Source of the DNA: Gracilimonas sp965227215 | Lineage (GTDB): Bacteria > Bacteroidota > Rhodothermia > Balneolales > Balneolaceae | DNA length: 64,000 nucleotides | Direction of reading: 5' to 3' | Assembly (NCBI GenBank): GCA_965227215.1 | Contig: OZ245729.1 | Location: 3,224,001 to 3,288,000 of the forward strand | Shown: piece after piece, positions 61,546-64,000 of the stretch | How positions within the stretch are numbered: position 1 is the stretch's first letter | Layout of the letters: the number at the start of each line of letters is the position of its first letter | Notes under the pieces: generated by a model | Database searches by the model: none | What the model saw: the letters and a program-made list of their open reading frames with translations, nothing else | Told to the model about the DNA's origin: nothing | Made by a program: the position numbers and the translations under genes

Positions 61546-62628
61546 TCACTTTTTAGCCTCTAATAATAAGCCTATCCCAACGAGGAAAAAGAAAATGTGG
61601 GGCAAAGTAGCCGCCAATTCGGGAGAAAGTGTGCCGTAGTACCCGAAGGGCTCAATGATTTTCATGAAGGCCAGGTACAGAAAACTGATGGTGAGTCCGG
61701 CTGCAAGATAAGCTCCTTTGCCCCCACGCCGGCGCACACTGGCAAATGAAAAACCCACGATTATGACCACGATGATCGAGAAAGGGTAAGCCAGCCTTCC
61801 GTAAAACTGAACCTGAGGTATTTCAACGCCCCCGGCGCCACTTCGTTCGATGGAAGCGATGTAATCCCGGGCTTCCTCATACGTAAGCTGATAAACGTCT
61901 GAAGTAGTACGGGCCAGATCTCTGGGGAACACATTGAGTACCGTATCCTTCTTAATGAAATCTTCTTCCTCATATCCCAAATCGGTGAAAATTCGCTCGG
62001 TTCCGCTTTCCAACCTCCAGCTTTGGGTAGAGTCTACCCACTCCATCCGGTTTGCACGTGTCGTTTTTATGATTTGCTGATCCCGGAACTGAATGAGTCG
62101 AATACGGTAAGCAATTTGCTGGTTCTTATCGAAGTAATTAACCTGAAGTTTGGTGTCGGGCGAAGGCTGCCGGTAAATATCGCTGCGATCAATTTTCTCA
62201 GATTTATCCTGCAGGTATTGTTCTTCAAAAGCAATTCGCTGAGCATTGGACTTGGGGATTACATGGGCATCCAGCAGGCTGATTCCGCCAGCGCAAAGAG
62301 AAGCAAAAACAATATAAGGCACAATCAGGCGATACAGGCTTACACCGGCTGCCTTCAGTGCAGTTATTTCCAGCCGATCAGACAACTGCCCTGTTAAAAA
62401 GAGGCAGGCTACAAATACAGCAACAGGCAGTACCAGCCGGGTCATTTCAGGAACATAATTCAGGTAATAATTCCTGAATATTTCAGCCATTTGCGCACCC
62501 TGATCTGCAAAATCATCACTGTTTTCCGAAAAGTCGATCATGATGAAAATAAAGATCAGCATCAACAGAACGAAGGCCGTGATGGCAAATAAGCGGAGGA
62601 AAATATATTTATCAAAATGTTTAATCAC
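61546..62628 (-). CDS. lptG: LPS export permease LptG-like (YjgP/YjgQ family)
   Basis: 360 residues from a GTG at 62628 (IKHFDKYIFLRLFAITAFVLL), with six helices in the usual 3+3 layout around a periplasmic jellyroll-type domain (about 130-270). It overlaps the stop of the upstream gene by eight bases (GTGATTAA); the longer reading with an ATG at 62676 is less likely. With LptF and the ATPase LptB it lifts lipopolysaccharide from the inner membrane. LptG versus LptF is assigned from order and length only. Confidence 0.86.
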   Translation of the reverse strand: MIKHFDKYIFLRLFAITAFVLLMLIFIFIMIDFSENSDDFADQGAQMAEIFRNYYLNYVPEMTRLVLPVAVFVACLFLTGQLSDRLEITALKAAGVSLYRLIVPYIVFASLCAGGISLLDAHVIPKSNAQRIAFEEQYLQDKSEKIDRSDIYRQPSPDTKLQVNYFDKNQQIAYRIRLIQFRDQQIIKTTRANRMEWVDSTQSWRLESGTERIFTDLGYEEEDFIKKDTVLNVFPRDLARTTSDVYQLTYEEARDYIASIERSGAGGVEIPQVQFYGRLAYPFSIIVVIIVGFSFASVRRRGGKGAYLAAGLTISFLYLAFMKIIEPFGYYGTLSPELAATLPHIFFFLVGIGLLLEAKK

Positions 62629-64000
62629 GGTTTCTGAACAGCTTGGAAATTCGAATGCCTGTTGTAAGATGAACAATAAGATACACGCCCACCAAAGAAA
62701 GCATTACGTTGAAGGTCCACATACCTATTAGTGGAGTGATAAAAAGCCGGTCGGCCAGTTTTTCACCCTGAATAAGCGAAACCCAGTAAAAAGTGAGTAC
62801 TACCGTACTGATAAGGGCTGCAAAACCAAAATTCCCCCGCTTCGTCATAATGCCAACCGGTGCACCAAAAAGGATGAATACCACGCAGGCAAATGGAATA
62901 GACAGTTTTTTATGAATTTCTACCAGGTAGCGGGCAATCCTTTTTTTGCGCCACTCAATATTGGCGCTTATGGATTCCACATTATTCCGGTACTCTTTCA
63001 TCTGCCGAATGGATTCTTCCACGAAGGTTCGTTGTATTTCAGCTTTGGGAAAGGTATTTGTAACCAAATATGGGCTTTCAATGGATGATATGTAATCCAG
63101 TGTATCAGGAAGTACTTTGTTTGGATTGAAGTAAGAGGTTCTTCCGGTGTATTTATCCTCAGGGTAAACCAGGGTGTTTTCACTCATGTTGATTCTTTGT
63201 TCCTCAATTTCTTTGTACAGGGAATCAACAACGGCAATCATGGCTCTGGAGCTCATGGTGCGGTCGCTGCGGTTGCGGTCTTCGGGGTCGGAGCGCATGA
63301 ATGACAAGTCGGAAAGATCCAGCGTCATGATATGTTTACCAAATTTGTTGCGCTCTATCATGGTCTCATTACGGCGGTCGGTAGCAAGAAACTTCAGACT
63401 GGTTCCATTTATCAGGTGGAGGGTAAGGGCTTGTTCTTCTTTACTGACGAGTAATCCTTTATCGGCTACAATGTAGGCGCGGTCGCGATTGTTCTCCGGC
63501 TTTTGGAATAAGGTGATGTCATAAAGGCTGTCGGTTTTGCTGTCGATGCGTTCAACAAGAAAGGTATATCCTTCTATGCCATCATAAAACGTATTGGGTT
63601 TAAGATCGAAACCCGGCTTTTTGAGCCGAATGTCTATAAATAAAGACCGTGCTTTTTGGTTGGCTTCCGGTAACACATTATTTGAGAACCAGGCCAGCCC
63701 GATAAAAAGGAGGACAGAAGCAATTAAAACCGGTCGTATGATTTTCATTGGGTTGATGCCCGATGCCCGTAGTGCCGTAAGCTCGTTCAATTCCGAAAAC
63801 TTGCCAAAAGCCATCAAAGTAGCTACGAGTATGGCCATAGGAGCGGCCAGTACAACCATGTAAGCAAGGTTCGTAATAACAAGCTCTATAATTATGAGCA
63901 GAGGAATGTCTTTACCAATCAGCTTGTCGATGTGTAAAATCAGGAACTGCATCAACAGCAGAAACATGAGGGTAAAGAAACAGAACAGAAAGGGGTTCAG
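62621..64000 (-). CDS. lptF: LPS export permease LptF-like (5' end beyond window)
   Basis: The frame stays open to the window edge; residues before the first ATG in the window (NPFLFCFFTLMFLLL, 63967 region) belong to helix 1, so the true start lies beyond 64000. GKDIPLLIIIELVITNLAYMVVLAAPMAILVATL is the typical second-helix region. The central part is a long periplasmic domain with a charged segment, then three helices near the C-terminus. Partner of LptG. Confidence 0.88.
   Translation of the reverse strand: MNPFLFCFFTLMFLLLMQFLILHIDKLIGKDIPLLIIIELVITNLAYMVVLAAPMAILVATLMAFGKFSELNELTALRASGINPMKIIRPVLIASVLLFIGLAWFSNNVLPEANQKARSLFIDIRLKKPGFDLKPNTFYDGIEGYTFLVERIDSKTDSLYDITLFQKPENNRDRAYIVADKGLLVSKEEQALTLHLINGTSLKFLATDRRNETMIERNKFGKHIMTLDLSDLSFMRSDPEDRNRSDRTMSSRAMIAVVDSLYKEIEEQRINMSENTLVYPEDKYTGRTSYFNPNKVLPDTLDYISSIESPYLVTNTFPKAEIQRTFVEESIRQMKEYRNNVESISANIEWRKKRIARYLVEIHKKLSIPFACVVFILFGAPVGIMTKRGNFGFAALISTVVLTFYWVSLIQGEKLADRLFITPLIGMWTFNVMLSLVGVYLIVHLTTGIRISKLFRNRD

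Overview
The window looks like chromosomal DNA from a heterotrophic, menaquinone-using member of the FCB (Bacteroidota/Rhodothermota/Balneolota) group, most likely a Balneola- or Rhodothermia-like bacterium. The pointers are three secreted proteins with a C-terminal type IX-style sorting domain containing NYPNPFNP, a type III glutamine synthetase, a GldE-like CBS-domain protein, many MKK..C lipoproteins, and promoters of the form TTG-N20/21-TAnnTTTG. The phylum is an inference; no rRNA gene is present.

Layout. 1-10675: mostly minus strand; a KefB-like antiporter (cut by the left edge), an S9 peptidase, DUF427 and TspO genes, a lipoprotein, then an operon DUF1800-DUF1501-WG-WG. 10960-18157: plus-strand housekeeping genes (ssb, gldE-like, murB, an M48 lipoprotein protease, purB, an orphan histidine kinase). 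18211-19539: an unusually GC-rich outer-membrane protein gene. 19567-25688: an array of about eleven short, AT-rich gene cassettes, all on the minus strand, separated by ten clear attC recombination sites plus one degenerate site. It has no integrase, so it is a CALIN-type (integrase-less) integron array. 25978-26538: a GIY-YIG nuclease gene between two palindromic intergenic repeats. 26618-33352: a Nat-type ABC exporter, glgA-glgC, a peptidoglycan amidase and sucD. 33457-39590: a broken small membrane-protein gene, a small membrane protein and three secreted beta-propeller proteins. 40067-42285: a second, smaller and partly decayed cassette cluster (membrane protein, MazEF, and a frameshifted regulatory-domain protein). 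42640-46086 and 54617-59433: the menaquinone pathway in two minus-strand blocks, menA-menC-menE and menF-menD-menH-menB. Between them lie glnN, two sorting-domain secreted proteins, csaA, a DUF2141 gene, a small membrane protein and a MacB-type permease. 59600-64000: a DUF4290-like gene, a PLP-dependent cysteine/cystathionine synthase, a DUF3467 gene and lptF-lptG (cut by the right edge).

The most notable content is the two cassette clusters. Their attC sites keep the extra unpaired base that sets recombination polarity, and that polarity agrees with the gene direction. One cassette is present twice with a single amino-acid change. Toxin-antitoxin cassettes sit in both clusters. Most cargo has no recognisable function, and several products are exported or lipoproteins.
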